From assembly GCF_000321025.1 (NCBI RefSeq), contig NZ_HE610717.1, positions 560,950 through 617,238 on the forward strand: a stretch of 56,289 nt of DNA, read 5' to 3'. Made by a program: the position numbers and the translations under genes. Shown here piece after piece: positions 37,410 through 45,907 of the stretch; within the stretch, counting starts at the first letter, position 1, and each line of letters begins with the position of its first letter. This DNA comes from Peptoniphilus senegalensis JC140. GTDB taxonomy: Bacteria; Bacillota; Clostridia; Tissierellales; Peptoniphilaceae. The notes beneath the pieces were generated by a model, which was given only the letters and a program-made list of their open reading frames with translations, was not told the origin of the DNA and searched no databases.

Positions 37410-38497
37410 TATTTTAAAGCACCTACTAAATTTTCTAAATTTTCTTCCATGATGCTAAAATAATCTTCCTTATTTTTTATTTGTTCTTCGCTTAATCCTT
37501 CAATTGGAGAAAGAACTTTCACAACGCATCCCGTTTCATCGGCAATAATTTTTGAAACCTTTGGATCAATTAACTCTTCTGTGAAAATAGTTGTGATTTT
37601 ATTTTCTTTTACATAGTTAATTATCTCAGCCATTTTCTTTGCATCTGGTTCAGTTTCTGCGTTTACACCCTTTATACCAATTTGAGTTAGATTGTAGTCC
37701 TTGCATAAGTATCCATAAGCTTCGTGACTAACTACAATAGTCTTATTTGGAAGAGCACTTAATTGTTCAGAATATTTTGCATCAAGTTCATCTAACATTT
37801 TAGCATATTTTTCGTAATTTGACTCATAATAATCTGCATTTTCTTTATCAAGTTCCACTAAAGCATTCTTGATATTTTCCATTTCAATTTTTGCATTCTT
37901 TGGCGAAATCCAAACATGAGGATCCATTGGTCCATGATGATGACCTTCATGTTCATCTTCATGAGCTTCATGATTATGATTATTTTCATTTGCTTCATGA
38001 TTATGATTGTTTTCAGCTACTTCATGATTGTGGTTGTTATTGTGATTTTCTTCTGAATTCTCATGTTCATGATCATGATCGTGCTCTTCATCTTCATGGT
38101 CATGACTGTGAGTAGACTTAATAAGTTCCACACCCTTTGATGCTTCAACAACTTTTAAATCTTTATTTGATAGAGAATCTATAACCTTATCAGCCCAAGA
38201 TTCAAGACCTGCTCCATTGTAGATAAACAAATCAGCATTCTCTAAATTTTTAATGGCATTAGAATCTGGCTCCCAACCATGAGGCTCTGTACCTTGTGGC
38301 ATAATCATTTCTACATTAATTTTATCTCCAGCAATTTTTTTTGCAAAGTCATACATTGGATAAACTGAAGCATAGACCTTTAGTCCTTCTTTATTTTCAG
38401 ACTCTTTTAAAGCATCTTTTGTTTCTGCTGACTTAGAACAAGCAGAGAGTAAAAGTATCCCAACCAATAAAAACAAAATCTTTTTAATGTTTTTCAT
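37409..38497 (-). CDS. znuA: Zinc-binding lipoprotein, ZnuA/AdcA-type with a His-rich loop
   Basis: 362-aa cluster A-I substrate-binding lipoprotein. Signal peptide with lipobox LSAC (lipid on Cys20). The conserved metal-site region includes PHGWEPDSNAI, DPHVWISP and VVSHEAYGYL, each supplying a His, and the C-terminal FTEELIDPKV supplies the acidic ligand. An extended loop of ~65 residues (~130-195) holds over 20 His and many Asp/Glu in NHNHE-type repeats, the hallmark of zinc-specific family members. Repeats of NNHNHEA-like units suggest expansion by slippage. Confidence 0.93.
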   Translation of the reverse strand: MKNIKKILFLLVGILLLSACSKSAETKDALKESENKEGLKVYASVYPMYDFAKKIAGDKINVEMIMPQGTEPHGWEPDSNAIKNLENADLFIYNGAGLESWADKVIDSLSNKDLKVVEASKGVELIKSTHSHDHEDEEHDHDHEHENSEENHNNNHNHEVAENNHNHEANENNHNHEAHEDEHEGHHHGPMDPHVWISPKNAKIEMENIKNALVELDKENADYYESNYEKYAKMLDELDAKYSEQLSALPNKTIVVSHEAYGYLCKDYNLTQIGIKGVNAETEPDAKKMAEIINYVKENKITTIFTEELIDPKVSKIIADETGCVVKVLSPIEGLSEEQIKNKEDYFSIMEENLENLVGALK

Positions 38498-38518
38498 CTT
38501 AATAATTTCCTCCTAAAC

Positions 38519-38544
38519 AATAATGATTTCTATTAGTTATTATA
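38519..38544 (-). promoter_or_regulatory. znuACB promoter with candidate Zur operator
   Basis: Minus-strand extended -10 TGTTATAAT (ATTATA on plus at 38539-38544). It is overlapped and followed by an imperfect inverted repeat AATAATGA-N7-TAGTTATT covering the predicted start. A metal-dependent repressor site is inferred from position and the adjacent regulator; it is not a match to the B. subtilis Zur box. Confidence 0.5.
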
Positions 38545-38594
38545 ACACTTACAAATAAATATTAAAGGAAATTTTTAAATTAAATAAATTTTGA

Positions 38595-38600
38595 TATAAT
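38595..38600 (+). promoter_or_regulatory. -10 element of the Fur-family regulator gene
   Basis: TATAAT with extended TG (TTGATATAAT); -35 not clear. The predicted start near 38607 leaves a leader of about 22 nt and supports the TTG start at 38629. Confidence 0.5.
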
Positions 38601-38628
38601 ACTTATAAGATTGAAAGTAGGTGAATTT

Positions 38629-39045
38629 TTGAAAAATTTTGAAGATGTATTAAAGAAAAATAATTTAAAAGTAACTAAAGGTAGACTTGCCCTTTTAGAT
38701 TTACTTTACAAGTCTCACGTTCCAATGAATACAGAAGAAATTTTTGAAGCTGTAGATAAAAAGTCACTACCTAGCTTCACTTCACTTTATAGAATGTTAA
38801 ATGAACTTACTGATAAAAATATTTTAAAGAAAAACTTGTATCACAATGGGCTATACTATTTTGAATTTGCAAATATGGGGCACAGACATTACATAGTTTG
38901 CGACAAGTGTGGAAAAATTTCTGCCATAGAAAATTGTCCAATATCAGATTTTGAAAAAATTGCTGAAGAAGAAACAGGTTACACTGTAACAAACCACATA
39001 GTAGAACTTCGTGGCATCTGTCCTGACTGTCAAAAAAATAGTTAA
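38629..39045 (+). CDS. Fur-family metalloregulator, probably Zur
   Basis: 138-aa (144 if the TTG at 38611 is used) repressor. The TTG at 38629 is preferred because AGGTG lies 5 nt upstream. N-terminal winged helix (KVTKGRLALLDLLYKS...SFTSLYRMLNEL), then the Fur dimerisation domain with the HRHYIVCDKCGKI segment and two CxxC pairs (CDKC and CPDC) forming the structural zinc site. Divergent from znuACB, 131 nt apart, so Zur is the best call; PerR or Fur cannot be excluded by sequence alone. Confidence 0.85.
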   Translation: MKNFEDVLKKNNLKVTKGRLALLDLLYKSHVPMNTEEIFEAVDKKSLPSFTSLYRMLNELTDKNILKKNLYHNGLYYFEFANMGHRHYIVCDKCGKISAIENCPISDFEKIAEEETGYTVTNHIVELRGICPDCQKNS

Positions 39046-39118
39046 ACCGTATTGTGGAATGCTATTCACATTACAAAATTTTTCTTTACTTTTACATTCT
39101 TAGAGTTATAATAAATAT

Positions 39119-39212
39119 GTAAAATAGAAATAATTATTTTACGAACTTTACTTATATTTTGACAAATAAAAGAGACTTCTGTACACCCCGCAGAAGTCTC
39201 TTTTATTTTTTG
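39119..39212 (+). ncRNA. Candidate small RNA between the Fur-family gene and the antiporter gene
   Basis: A plausible plus-strand promoter (TTTACT at 39085-39090, 16-nt spacer, TATAAT at 39107-39112) would start transcription at 39119, exactly at an 8-bp hairpin GTAAAATA / TATTTTAC. The ~90-nt transcript would end at the strong terminator 39164-39212. No ORF fits. It could instead simply be the 3' region of the regulator transcript. Low confidence. Confidence 0.3.
39164..39212. terminator. Strong bidirectional terminator
   Basis: About 18-bp stem centred on AAAAGAGACTTCTG / CAGAAGTCTCTTTT with loop TACACCCCG; T-rich on both strands. It ends the Fur-family gene (plus) and the antiporter gene (minus). 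Confidence 0.88.
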
Positions 39213-39221
39213 ATTTTTATT

Positions 39222-40523
39222 TTAAACTAAGGTTGTTACAAAACCACCTATTAAAATTAAAGGTATTCCATAAAAAATAAATTGTGGAACACAAGTATCC
39301 TTTATGTGTTCATGTTGACCATCTACTGAAAGTCCAGACGTTGGTCCAAGAGTTGTATCTGATGCTGGAGAACCTGCATCACCACAAACTGCTGCAATTG
39401 TAACAAGCAAAATTGTTGCTGGAATTGAATATCCAAGGCTAACTGCTATTGGTACATAAATTGCAGAAATAATTGGAACTGTTCCAAAAGATGTTCCAAT
39501 TCCTAGAGTAATCATAAGTCCTAATAGGATCATTACATAAGATGCTACAAGTTTTGATCCTCCAAGTAGAGATGTTGCAAATTGAACTAAATCATTAACT
39601 GCTCCAGTTTTTATGAGTACATTTGCATATCCTGCTGCAATTAACATTACAAAGGCTATAAAGCCCATCATATTTATTCCGCCATCTAGCATTTTTTGTA
39701 TGTCTTGCCATTTTATAACTCTAGTAACTACTATAAATATTAGACCTACCAAGGCTCCTAATGGAAGTGATTCAGTGAATATTTGAACTACAACAGTTAT
39801 AATTCCTGATAAAAGAACAAGTATGTGCTTTTTCTCCAACTTGTTTGGAATCTCTTTCACATCTTGCTCCTTAACATCTTTTTGAGCATATTCCCTATCT
39901 CTTGAGAAAAATATCAAGCCTGCCACAAGTCCTATAAGCATTATCACTGCAACCATCCAATTTGTTGCAATAACATCTTTTCTCACAATAGAAAGTCCTG
40001 ATCTATTGAATGAATCAACTATTAATCCTTGGAATATTGCACCATACCCAACAGGTATAGCTATATAAGGTGCCTTTAAACCAAAACCGAAGGAAACAGA
40101 AAGCATTTTTCTATTCATCTTCATCTTATTCATATGAGAAATTAGTGGAGGTATTAAAATTGGTATAAAAGCTATATGAATCGGAATTATTGTTTCTGCC
40201 GCCATAGCAATAACAATTATAATTGCACAGAGCAAAATTTTATTATCCTTAACAAGTGAACCAATCTTCTTAGCCATTATATCTGCTGCTCCTGTTTCCT
40301 GCATACAATAAGCAAGAGATCCTAAAAGAATATAACTAAGAGCTGTTTCTGCATTGTTTCCCATTCCTCCTATGAGAAGTTCCATCGTATCTGTAATTCC
40401 TACTCCAGAAATAAGTCCTGCGCATACTGCTGAAATCATAAGCGAAAAAAACACAGGTACTTTTGCTAAACATAGTGCCGCCAAAATAATTACAGACAAC
40501 ACAACTGCATTTGTAAAAATCAT
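39222..40523 (-). CDS. Na+/H+ antiporter-family transporter (NhaC/YuiF type)
   Basis: 433-aa polytopic membrane protein with ~11-12 helices. The C-terminal signature GDAGSPASDTTLGPTSGLSVDG followed by QHEHIKDTCVP is characteristic of the Na_H_antiporter family (COG2056, YuiF/HI1107-like). A loop with TIIPIHIAFIPILIPPLI holds a conserved His. Members are called Na+/H+ antiporters, but several may be amino-acid transporters; the substrate is not proven. Monocistronic, with an AAGGGG-type ribosome site. Confidence 0.82.
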   Translation of the reverse strand: MIFTNAVVLSVIILAALCLAKVPVFFSLMISAVCAGLISGVGITDTMELLIGGMGNNAETALSYILLGSLAYCMQETGAADIMAKKIGSLVKDNKILLCAIIIVIAMAAETIIPIHIAFIPILIPPLISHMNKMKMNRKMLSVSFGFGLKAPYIAIPVGYGAIFQGLIVDSFNRSGLSIVRKDVIATNWMVAVIMLIGLVAGLIFFSRDREYAQKDVKEQDVKEIPNKLEKKHILVLLSGIITVVVQIFTESLPLGALVGLIFIVVTRVIKWQDIQKMLDGGINMMGFIAFVMLIAAGYANVLIKTGAVNDLVQFATSLLGGSKLVASYVMILLGLMITLGIGTSFGTVPIISAIYVPIAVSLGYSIPATILLVTIAAVCGDAGSPASDTTLGPTSGLSVDGQHEHIKDTCVPQFIFYGIPLILIGGFVTTLV

Positions 40524-40594
40524 TTTTTCTCCCCTTTTCTTTTTTTCTTAATTACCTTATACCCTATTTATATATAATAATCCAAAATTTCACT

Positions 40595-40633
40595 AAAAAA
40601 AAAGACTTTTCTTTAATTTGTGAAAAATCTTTT
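40595..40633 (-). terminator. Terminator of ftsH
   Basis: Minus-strand 12-bp stem AAAAGATTTTTC / GAAAAGTCTTTT (one G-U) with T9 tail, 55 nt past the ftsH stop codon. Confidence 0.75.
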
Positions 40634-40687
40634 TCTTAATTTCTATTTAATTTGACTTAACTTTATATTGATAATATTCTCAAAATT

Positions 40688-42574
40688 TTAATTTTCTTCC
40701 TTAATTTCTGTAATTTCTTTTTCATGATCTTTATCATACTTTTCTTCATATTCTTTTAAAATATCCATAAATTCTTCGCCAGTAATTGTCTCTTGGCGGA
40801 GAAGATATTCCGCAATGGCATGAAGTGCCCTTATATTTTCTTTTAATATTTCCCTTGCCTTATTGTGAGCATCCTCAATAATTTTTTGAACAGCCTCGTC
40901 AATTTCATATTGAGTTTGTGGTGAACATTGTAATGAAGTATCTCCGCCAAGATAAGCATTTGTCATTGATTCAAGGGCGACAAAACCAAATTCATCTGTC
41001 ATCCCAAATCTCGTTACCATTGCCTTGGCAATTTTTGTCGCTTTTTCAATATCATTTGACGCTCCACTTGTCCTTATATTAAAAATAAGTTCTTCTGCTG
41101 ACCTTCCTCCTGTAAGTGTTACAATATTATTTATTGCATCTTCCTTTGACATTAAGAATTTTTCCTCTTCATCAACTTGCATAGTGTAACCAAGAGCTCC
41201 TGAAGTTCTTGGAATAATAGTAATTTTATGAACTGGTGCAGAATCTTTTTGTTTTGCAGCTACAAGAGCATGACCAACTTCATGATAGGCGATAATTCTC
41301 TTTTCCTTTTGAGAAATAACTGCATTTTTCTTTTCATAACCCGCAAGGACAACTTCTACAGATTCTTCCAAATCTCTTTCACTCATTTTATCTCTACCTT
41401 CTCGAACTGCACGAAGAGCTGCTTCATTTATCATGTTAGCTAAATCTGCACCAGATGCACCTGCTGTTGCACGAGCAATCTTTTCAAAGTCAATAGCATC
41501 TTCTTTTTTTATATCTTTTGCGTGAACCTTTAATATTGCTGTCCTTCCGCTTAAATCTGGAAGTTCCACAGGAATTCTCCTGTCAAATCTTCCTGGTCTT
41601 AGAAGTGCTGGATCAAGTGAATCAGGTCTATTTGTTGCAGCGAGAATTACAACCCCTGCCTTAGCATCAAAACCATCCATTTCAGAAAGAAGTTGATTTA
41701 AAGTTTGTTCTCTTTCATCATTGCCTGATATTCCAGCTCCATCTCTCTTCTTTCCGATTGTGTCAATTTCGTCGATAAAAATTATACATGGAGCTTTTTC
41801 AACTGCTTGCTTAAATAAGTCTCTTACCTTTGCAGCTCCAAGACCTACAAACATTTCAACGAAGGCTGAGCCAGAAATTGAAAAGAAAGGCACTTCAGCT
41901 TCACTAGCTACTGCCTTTGCAAGAAGAGTCTTACCAGTACCTGGAGGACCTACTAAAAGTGCACCTTTAGGTAGCTTTGCACCAATTTCTGTGTACTTCT
42001 TTGGATTGTGCAAGAAATCTACAAGTTCTGATAAAGCCTCTTTAGCTTCATCTTGCCCTGCGACATTTTCAAATTTAATACCATCAGTAGATTCAACATA
42101 AATTTTTGCTCCACTTTTGCCAAAGTTCATTGGACCTACATCGCCCATTCTCTTAAAAATAAATTTTGACAAAAATAACCAAAAGGCAATAAAAATCGCA
42201 AAAGTTGCAACTGTTGAAATTATAAAAGAAAGCACAGGATTCATCTCAGCCTTATAGACTTGAGCTGATTTCACATTTTTATTTACTAATCTATCCACTA
42301 GATTAGGGTCATACATCCTATTAGTTTCGTATTTAACATTTTTCCCATCTTTTTCTACTTCAAAGGCAATAGTCCGATCTCTAACCTCTGCCTTTTTCAC
42401 TTCTCCTCTATTTACCATATTTACAAAGGAAACATAGTCGATTTCTTTTATGTTGGTATCCTTATTAAGTCTCGGCACAAGGATAATAGCAACTACATAA
42501 AAAATTACTATCGCCAAAATTACATAGAGAATTGTGGGAATATATTTATTAAAATTATTTTTGTTGTTAGACAA
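40688..42574 (-). CDS. ftsH: ATP-dependent zinc metalloprotease FtsH
   Basis: 628-aa membrane AAA+ protease for quality control of membrane and regulatory proteins. Two transmembrane helices (~12-33 and ~113-136) bracket a periplasmic-side domain. The AAA domain has Walker A GPPGTGKT (209-216), pore loop MFVG (241-244), Walker B IIFIDEID and second-region arginines (RPGRFDRR). The peptidase domain has HEVGH (431-435). Acidic/Lys C-terminus ([10 protein letters not shown]). The start is TTG with GGAAGGGG upstream. Confidence 0.97.
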   Translation of the reverse strand: MSNNKNNFNKYIPTILYVILAIVIFYVVAIILVPRLNKDTNIKEIDYVSFVNMVNRGEVKKAEVRDRTIAFEVEKDGKNVKYETNRMYDPNLVDRLVNKNVKSAQVYKAEMNPVLSFIISTVATFAIFIAFWLFLSKFIFKRMGDVGPMNFGKSGAKIYVESTDGIKFENVAGQDEAKEALSELVDFLHNPKKYTEIGAKLPKGALLVGPPGTGKTLLAKAVASEAEVPFFSISGSAFVEMFVGLGAAKVRDLFKQAVEKAPCIIFIDEIDTIGKKRDGAGISGNDEREQTLNQLLSEMDGFDAKAGVVILAATNRPDSLDPALLRPGRFDRRIPVELPDLSGRTAILKVHAKDIKKEDAIDFEKIARATAGASGADLANMINEAALRAVREGRDKMSERDLEESVEVVLAGYEKKNAVISQKEKRIIAYHEVGHALVAAKQKDSAPVHKITIIPRTSGALGYTMQVDEEEKFLMSKEDAINNIVTLTGGRSAEELIFNIRTSGASNDIEKATKIAKAMVTRFGMTDEFGFVALESMTNAYLGGDTSLQCSPQTQYEIDEAVQKIIEDAHNKAREILKENIRALHAIAEYLLRQETITGEEFMDILKEYEEKYDKDHEKEITEIKEEN

Positions 42575-42602
42575 AATTTTACCCCTTCCAAAAGTCTAAA
42601 AA

Positions 42603-42628
42603 GAAAAAATTTGGGAACAAGTCCCAAA
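42603..42628 (-). terminator. Terminator of dnaX-ybaB-recR
   Basis: Minus-strand stem TTTGGGA / TCCCAAA, loop CTTGT, T6 tail, immediately after the recR stop. Confidence 0.85.
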
Positions 42629-42629
42629 A

Positions 42630-43232
42630 TTAATCTAATCTTCTTCTATTTTCTATGGCAGTCTGAATTGTAATCTCGTCATAAAACTCGAGATCTCCTC
42701 CAACTGGCAAACCATAACCTATTCTAGAAACTTCCACATCAAAGTCAGCTAAAACATTTTTTATATAAGTGGCAGTTGCATCGCCATCCACAGTTGGATT
42801 TGTTGCAACAATTACCTCTTTAATATTATCTTTTTTCACTCTTTCAATTAATTCTTTTACACTTACATCTTCTGGCGATTTTCCTTTTAATGGCGAAATT
42901 ACACCATGAAGAACGTGGTATTTACCGTGAAAACTGTTAGACCTCTCCATTGCGTCTACATCCTTTGGCATCTCTACTACACAAATGACAGCATCATCTC
43001 TTCCCTTGTTTGAGCAAATTTCACAAGGGTCACTGTCAGCATAATTCATGCAAATTGAACACTTGACAGTATTTCTCTTTGCAGAAATTATAGCGTCAGT
43101 CAAATTAGTAACCTCAGTTTCATCAAGACCAATGATATGATAGGCAAGCCTTTGAGCTGTTTTAGAGCCAATACCAGGGAGTCTATTTAGCTTTTTGATT
43201 AAGTCTTCAATAGGACCAATTTCTTTATTCAT
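42630..43232 (-). CDS. recR: Recombination mediator RecR
   Basis: 200-aa ring-forming protein that loads RecA with RecO/RecF. N-terminal helix-hairpin-helix (RLPGIGSKTAQRLAYH), Cys4 zinc finger (CSICMNYADSDPCEIC), Toprim domain (VICVVEMPKDVDAME) and Walker-B-like C-terminal segment (GLPVGGDLEFYDEIT) are all present. It follows ybaB by 1 nt in the classical dnaX-ybaB-recR operon. Confidence 0.97.
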   Translation of the reverse strand: MNKEIGPIEDLIKKLNRLPGIGSKTAQRLAYHIIGLDETEVTNLTDAIISAKRNTVKCSICMNYADSDPCEICSNKGRDDAVICVVEMPKDVDAMERSNSFHGKYHVLHGVISPLKGKSPEDVSVKELIERVKKDNIKEVIVATNPTVDGDATATYIKNVLADFDVEVSRIGYGLPVGGDLEFYDEITIQTAIENRRRLD

Positions 43233-43233
43233 C

Positions 43234-43575
43234 TTATAGTCCTGGAATATTTAATCCACCAGTAAACTTACCCATTTGAGAGCTCATCTTGCTCTCAGCA
43301 CTTTTCATAGCTTCATTTACAGCAGCCACGATTAAATCCTCAAGCATTTCCACATCCTCAGGATCAACAGCTTCTTTATCTAGTTTAATAGAAATAAGCT
43401 CCTTATTTCCATTTACAGTTGCACAAACTGCACCGCCACCTGAACTAGCAGAAATTTCTTCATTTGCTAAATTTTCTTGCATCTCTTCCATTTGTTTTTG
43501 AAGCTTTTCAATTTGCTTCATCATATTATTTCTTCCGCCTCCACCAGGGAAGCCACTAAATCCACCTCTAGCCAT
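43234..43575 (-). CDS. ybaB: YbaB/EbfC nucleoid-associated protein
   Basis: 113-aa dimeric DNA-binding protein. Gly-rich N-terminus (GGFSGFPGGGGRNNMMKQ), coiled helix (KQIEKLQKQMEEMQENLA), then the conserved core VNGNKELISIKLDKEAVDPED and a helix EDLIVAAVNEAMKSA. Eight nt after dnaX. Confidence 0.95.
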   Translation of the reverse strand: MARGGFSGFPGGGGRNNMMKQIEKLQKQMEEMQENLANEEISASSGGGAVCATVNGNKELISIKLDKEAVDPEDVEMLEDLIVAAVNEAMKSAESKMSSQMGKFTGGLNIPGL

Positions 43576-43583
43576 ATTTCCTC

Positions 43584-45254
43584 CTAAATTTCTTCTATAT
43601 TATTTTTCCCAAAAATTTCTTCTAACTTATCTATTCCACTCTTTTTTAATTCTATCCTTACATCAATATCTCTGCTGTAAATATTTTTTAATAAATCAGG
43701 CAAAATATTTTTTCTGTCAGGATTTGAGCAATATTCATAGTAGAAATTATACTCCTCTTGAAAAACTATCTCTAAAATTCCATCGTGAAATTTTTCTAGT
43801 TCAGCAAATTCTATAAATCCTCCAAAACCAGAATACTTTTGTGATTTTAGTTCATTTACAATTTTTTGCCAATCACTTTTTATTTTTTCAAGAGAAAGTG
43901 AAGTATCTCCTTTTTCATTAACCTCACCATTATTCTTTATTATAGCAGATTGATTTGATTTTTCAATTGACTCATTGCCTTTTTCATCAGGCTTTTCTTC
44001 ATAACTATTTTCTTTTTGATTTGTAATTTCTTTGCTCTTACTTTTTATATTATTAAAATTATTTTGACTTGTTATAGTTTCGTTATCCCTAAAATTATTT
44101 TGTAGATAATTATTATTTGATAAATTACTTACCTTATCTTCCAAAGCCTTGACCCTTAAAATCAAATCATCTTTTAGAACTCTGTTACAAATTTTTATTG
44201 CATTCATCTCAAAGACAACACGTTTATTGTCTGCATATTTTATTTCTACAGAAAGATTTTTTAAAATATCAATGATAATCAAAAGGTCTTCCAAATTTAC
44301 TCTTCCAGCAATTTCTTGAAATTCACTTAAATGAGAAGTGTAAATAATCTTTTGAGCTTCTTCCATAGTTTTCACGAGCAAGAGGTCTCTAAAGTGGCTT
44401 AAAATTTGTGAAGAAAGAGTATTAAAGTCCACACCCTCTTTGTAAATCTCATCTATTGTGAAAAGTGTCTGGCTCGTATTTTTTTCTACAAGAGCTTTTG
44501 AAAGTGAAAATAAAAGCTCTGAAGAAGAAATACCAAGGACTTCCATTGCGTCATCTATATTTATGTGTTCTTTATTTTTAGTAAGAAGCTGATCTAAAAC
44601 TGAAAGTGCATCTCTCATTGCTCCATCAGCTGATTTGCTTATAAGTGTAAAAACTTCATCATCGCAAGATTTTCCTTCAAGTTCAGTTACTCTTTTCAAA
44701 TTCTCTTTTATTTCATCAATGGAAATTCTCTTAAAATTATATTTTTGAGACCTTGAAAGAATTGTTGTAGGAATTTTTTGTATTTCAGTAGTTGCAAGTA
44801 TAAAAATTAAATGTCTTGGCGGCTCTTCCAAAATTTTTAAAAGTGCATTAAAAGCCCCCTTAGAGAGCATATGAACTTCGTCAATTATGTAGACTTTGTA
44901 TTTTAATGATTGAGGGGGATAAATTACTTTTTCCTTTAATTCTCTTATATCGTCCACACCGTTGTTACTAGCCGCATCCATTTCAACTACGTCTAAAACT
45001 GATTCATTTAAAATTTGTTTGCAGTTTTCACATTCGTTACATGGATTCCCATCAACTGGATGAAGACAATTAACAGCACGAGATAAAATTTTTGCTGCAG
45101 ACGTCTTTCCTGTTCCCCTTGTTCCTTGAAATATATATGCGTGACTTATTTCATTATTTTTCACTTGATTTTTTAAAGAAGCTGTAACTGCTTCTTGACC
45201 ACAAATTTCATCAAAAGTTTTTGGTCTGTATTTTCTATATAATGCTTTGTACAT
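43584..45254 (-). CDS. dnaX: DNA polymerase III subunits gamma/tau
   Basis: 556-aa clamp-loader ATPase. AAA+ core with Walker A GTRGTGKTSAAK, a Cys4 zinc module (CLHPVDGNPCNECENC), Walker B VYIIDEVHML, sensor LATTEIQKIPTTILSRSQ, then the collar domain and a poorly conserved Asn/Lys/Glu-rich linker (~385-450) before a C-terminal domain. No obvious A-AAA-AAG-like frameshift site producing a gamma form was noticed. Operon head for ybaB and recR. Confidence 0.96.
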   Translation of the reverse strand: MYKALYRKYRPKTFDEICGQEAVTASLKNQVKNNEISHAYIFQGTRGTGKTSAAKILSRAVNCLHPVDGNPCNECENCKQILNESVLDVVEMDAASNNGVDDIRELKEKVIYPPQSLKYKVYIIDEVHMLSKGAFNALLKILEEPPRHLIFILATTEIQKIPTTILSRSQKYNFKRISIDEIKENLKRVTELEGKSCDDEVFTLISKSADGAMRDALSVLDQLLTKNKEHINIDDAMEVLGISSSELLFSLSKALVEKNTSQTLFTIDEIYKEGVDFNTLSSQILSHFRDLLLVKTMEEAQKIIYTSHLSEFQEIAGRVNLEDLLIIIDILKNLSVEIKYADNKRVVFEMNAIKICNRVLKDDLILRVKALEDKVSNLSNNNYLQNNFRDNETITSQNNFNNIKSKSKEITNQKENSYEEKPDEKGNESIEKSNQSAIIKNNGEVNEKGDTSLSLEKIKSDWQKIVNELKSQKYSGFGGFIEFAELEKFHDGILEIVFQEEYNFYYEYCSNPDRKNILPDLLKNIYSRDIDVRIELKKSGIDKLEEIFGKNNIEEI

Positions 45255-45270
45255 TTTCTCACCTAAAATA

Positions 45271-45276
45271 ATTATA
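45271..45276 (-). promoter_or_regulatory. -10 element of dnaX
   Basis: Minus-strand TATAAT with a weak TTTAAT -35 16 nt upstream; the AGGTGAG ribosome site follows at once, giving a leader of roughly 10 nt. Confidence 0.45.
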
Positions 45277-45358
45277 CATGAAAAAATATTTTATTAAATT
45301 AGTTTTAAAATTTTTATAATTCTTTTATTTTCTTATTTCCAAAATCTTTAACATCATC

Positions 45359-45388
45359 TTCACATAATTTTCACATGGCAAGTATATT
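45359..45388 (+). promoter_or_regulatory. Candidate promoter of the small lipoprotein gene
   Basis: TTCACA, 18-nt spacer, TATATT; leader ~45 nt to the AGGAGG site. Both hexamers are imperfect. Confidence 0.4.
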
Positions 45389-45439
45389 ATGTAAACAAAT
45401 CAAAGAAACAATGTGTTTCAAATAGGAGGATTTATTAAA

Positions 45440-45724
45440 ATGAAAAATTTAAAGAAAATAGCAAGTGTTGGAATGATCTCTGTATTAATGCTAGGTATGG
45501 TAGCATGCCAAGGCGCTAACAAAAAAGCTGAAGAAGCTGCTAACGCTAAAAACAATGCAGTAGAAGAACAAGCTGAAGCTAACAAAGCACAAGCAAATGC
45601 TAACCAAGCTAAAGTTGAAGCTGAAGCTAAAGAAGCAGAAGCTAACGCAGCTATGAACGCTGAACAAGAAAAAGCTGAAGCTGATGCAGAAGCTAATGCA
45701 GCTACTGAAGAACAAGCAAAATAA
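45440..45724 (+). CDS. Small Ala/Glu-rich coiled-coil lipoprotein
   Basis: 94-aa predicted lipoprotein. The ATG at 45440 follows AGGAGG by 10 nt; an upstream in-frame ATG has none. Signal peptide MKNLKKIASVGMISVLMLGM ends in a lipobox-like VAC with lipid on Cys23. The mature part is nearly all Ala, Glu, Lys, Asn and Gln in a repetitive AEANKAQANANQAKVEAEAKEAEA pattern (a long helix, probable coiled coil, split here as AEANKAQANANQ and KVEAEAKEAEA), with few aromatics. It recalls Lpp-type spacers or cell-wall-spanning helices. Codon use (gct, gaa, aaa) looks highly expressed. Strong UUCG-loop terminator follows. Function unknown. Confidence 0.82.
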   Translation: MKNLKKIASVGMISVLMLGMVACQGANKKAEEAANAKNNAVEEQAEANKAQANANQAKVEAEAKEAEANAAMNAEQEKAEADAEANAATEEQAK

Positions 45725-45743
45725 TTTAGCTTAACTTTTTAAA

Positions 45744-45769
45744 GGAAGCCTTTCGAGGCTTCTTTTTTT
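45744..45769 (+). terminator. Terminator with UUCG tetraloop
   Basis: Stem GGAAGCCT, loop TTCG, AGGCTTCT, then TTTTTTT; 20 nt after the lipoprotein stop. Textbook intrinsic terminator. Confidence 0.92.
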
Positions 45770-45846
45770 ACATAAATTTATTATAAATAGTAATATTTTT
45801 TAATAAAGATAACTTTTTTAAGTCTTTTATTTACTATATAAAAGAT

Positions 45847-45874
45847 TTGTCCACCAATAAAAATATGTTATAAT
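45847..45874 (+). promoter_or_regulatory. Promoter of the zinc-ribbon membrane protein gene
   Basis: TTGTCC, 16-nt spacer, TATAAT with extended TG (TATGTTATAAT). Predicted start ~45881 leaves the ATG at 45890 almost at the 5' end and favours the TTG at 45908. Confidence 0.6.
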
Positions 45875-45907
45875 ATTTTAGAAGAAATAATGAAAGAAGG
45901 TGCTACA

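Noticed and set aside
38041-38120. CRISPR-like short repeats
   Set aside because: The repetition is the His-rich loop of znuA in frame, with no regular spacers.
41721-42101. Plus-strand coding region inside ftsH
   Set aside because: It is the complement of the AAA+ core of ftsH, with no ribosome site and no family match.
45255-45412. scRNA/SRP RNA upstream of dnaX, as in some Bacillota
   Set aside because: The sequence is AT-rich with no GGAA-tetraloop hairpin or conserved SRP Alu/S-domain motif.
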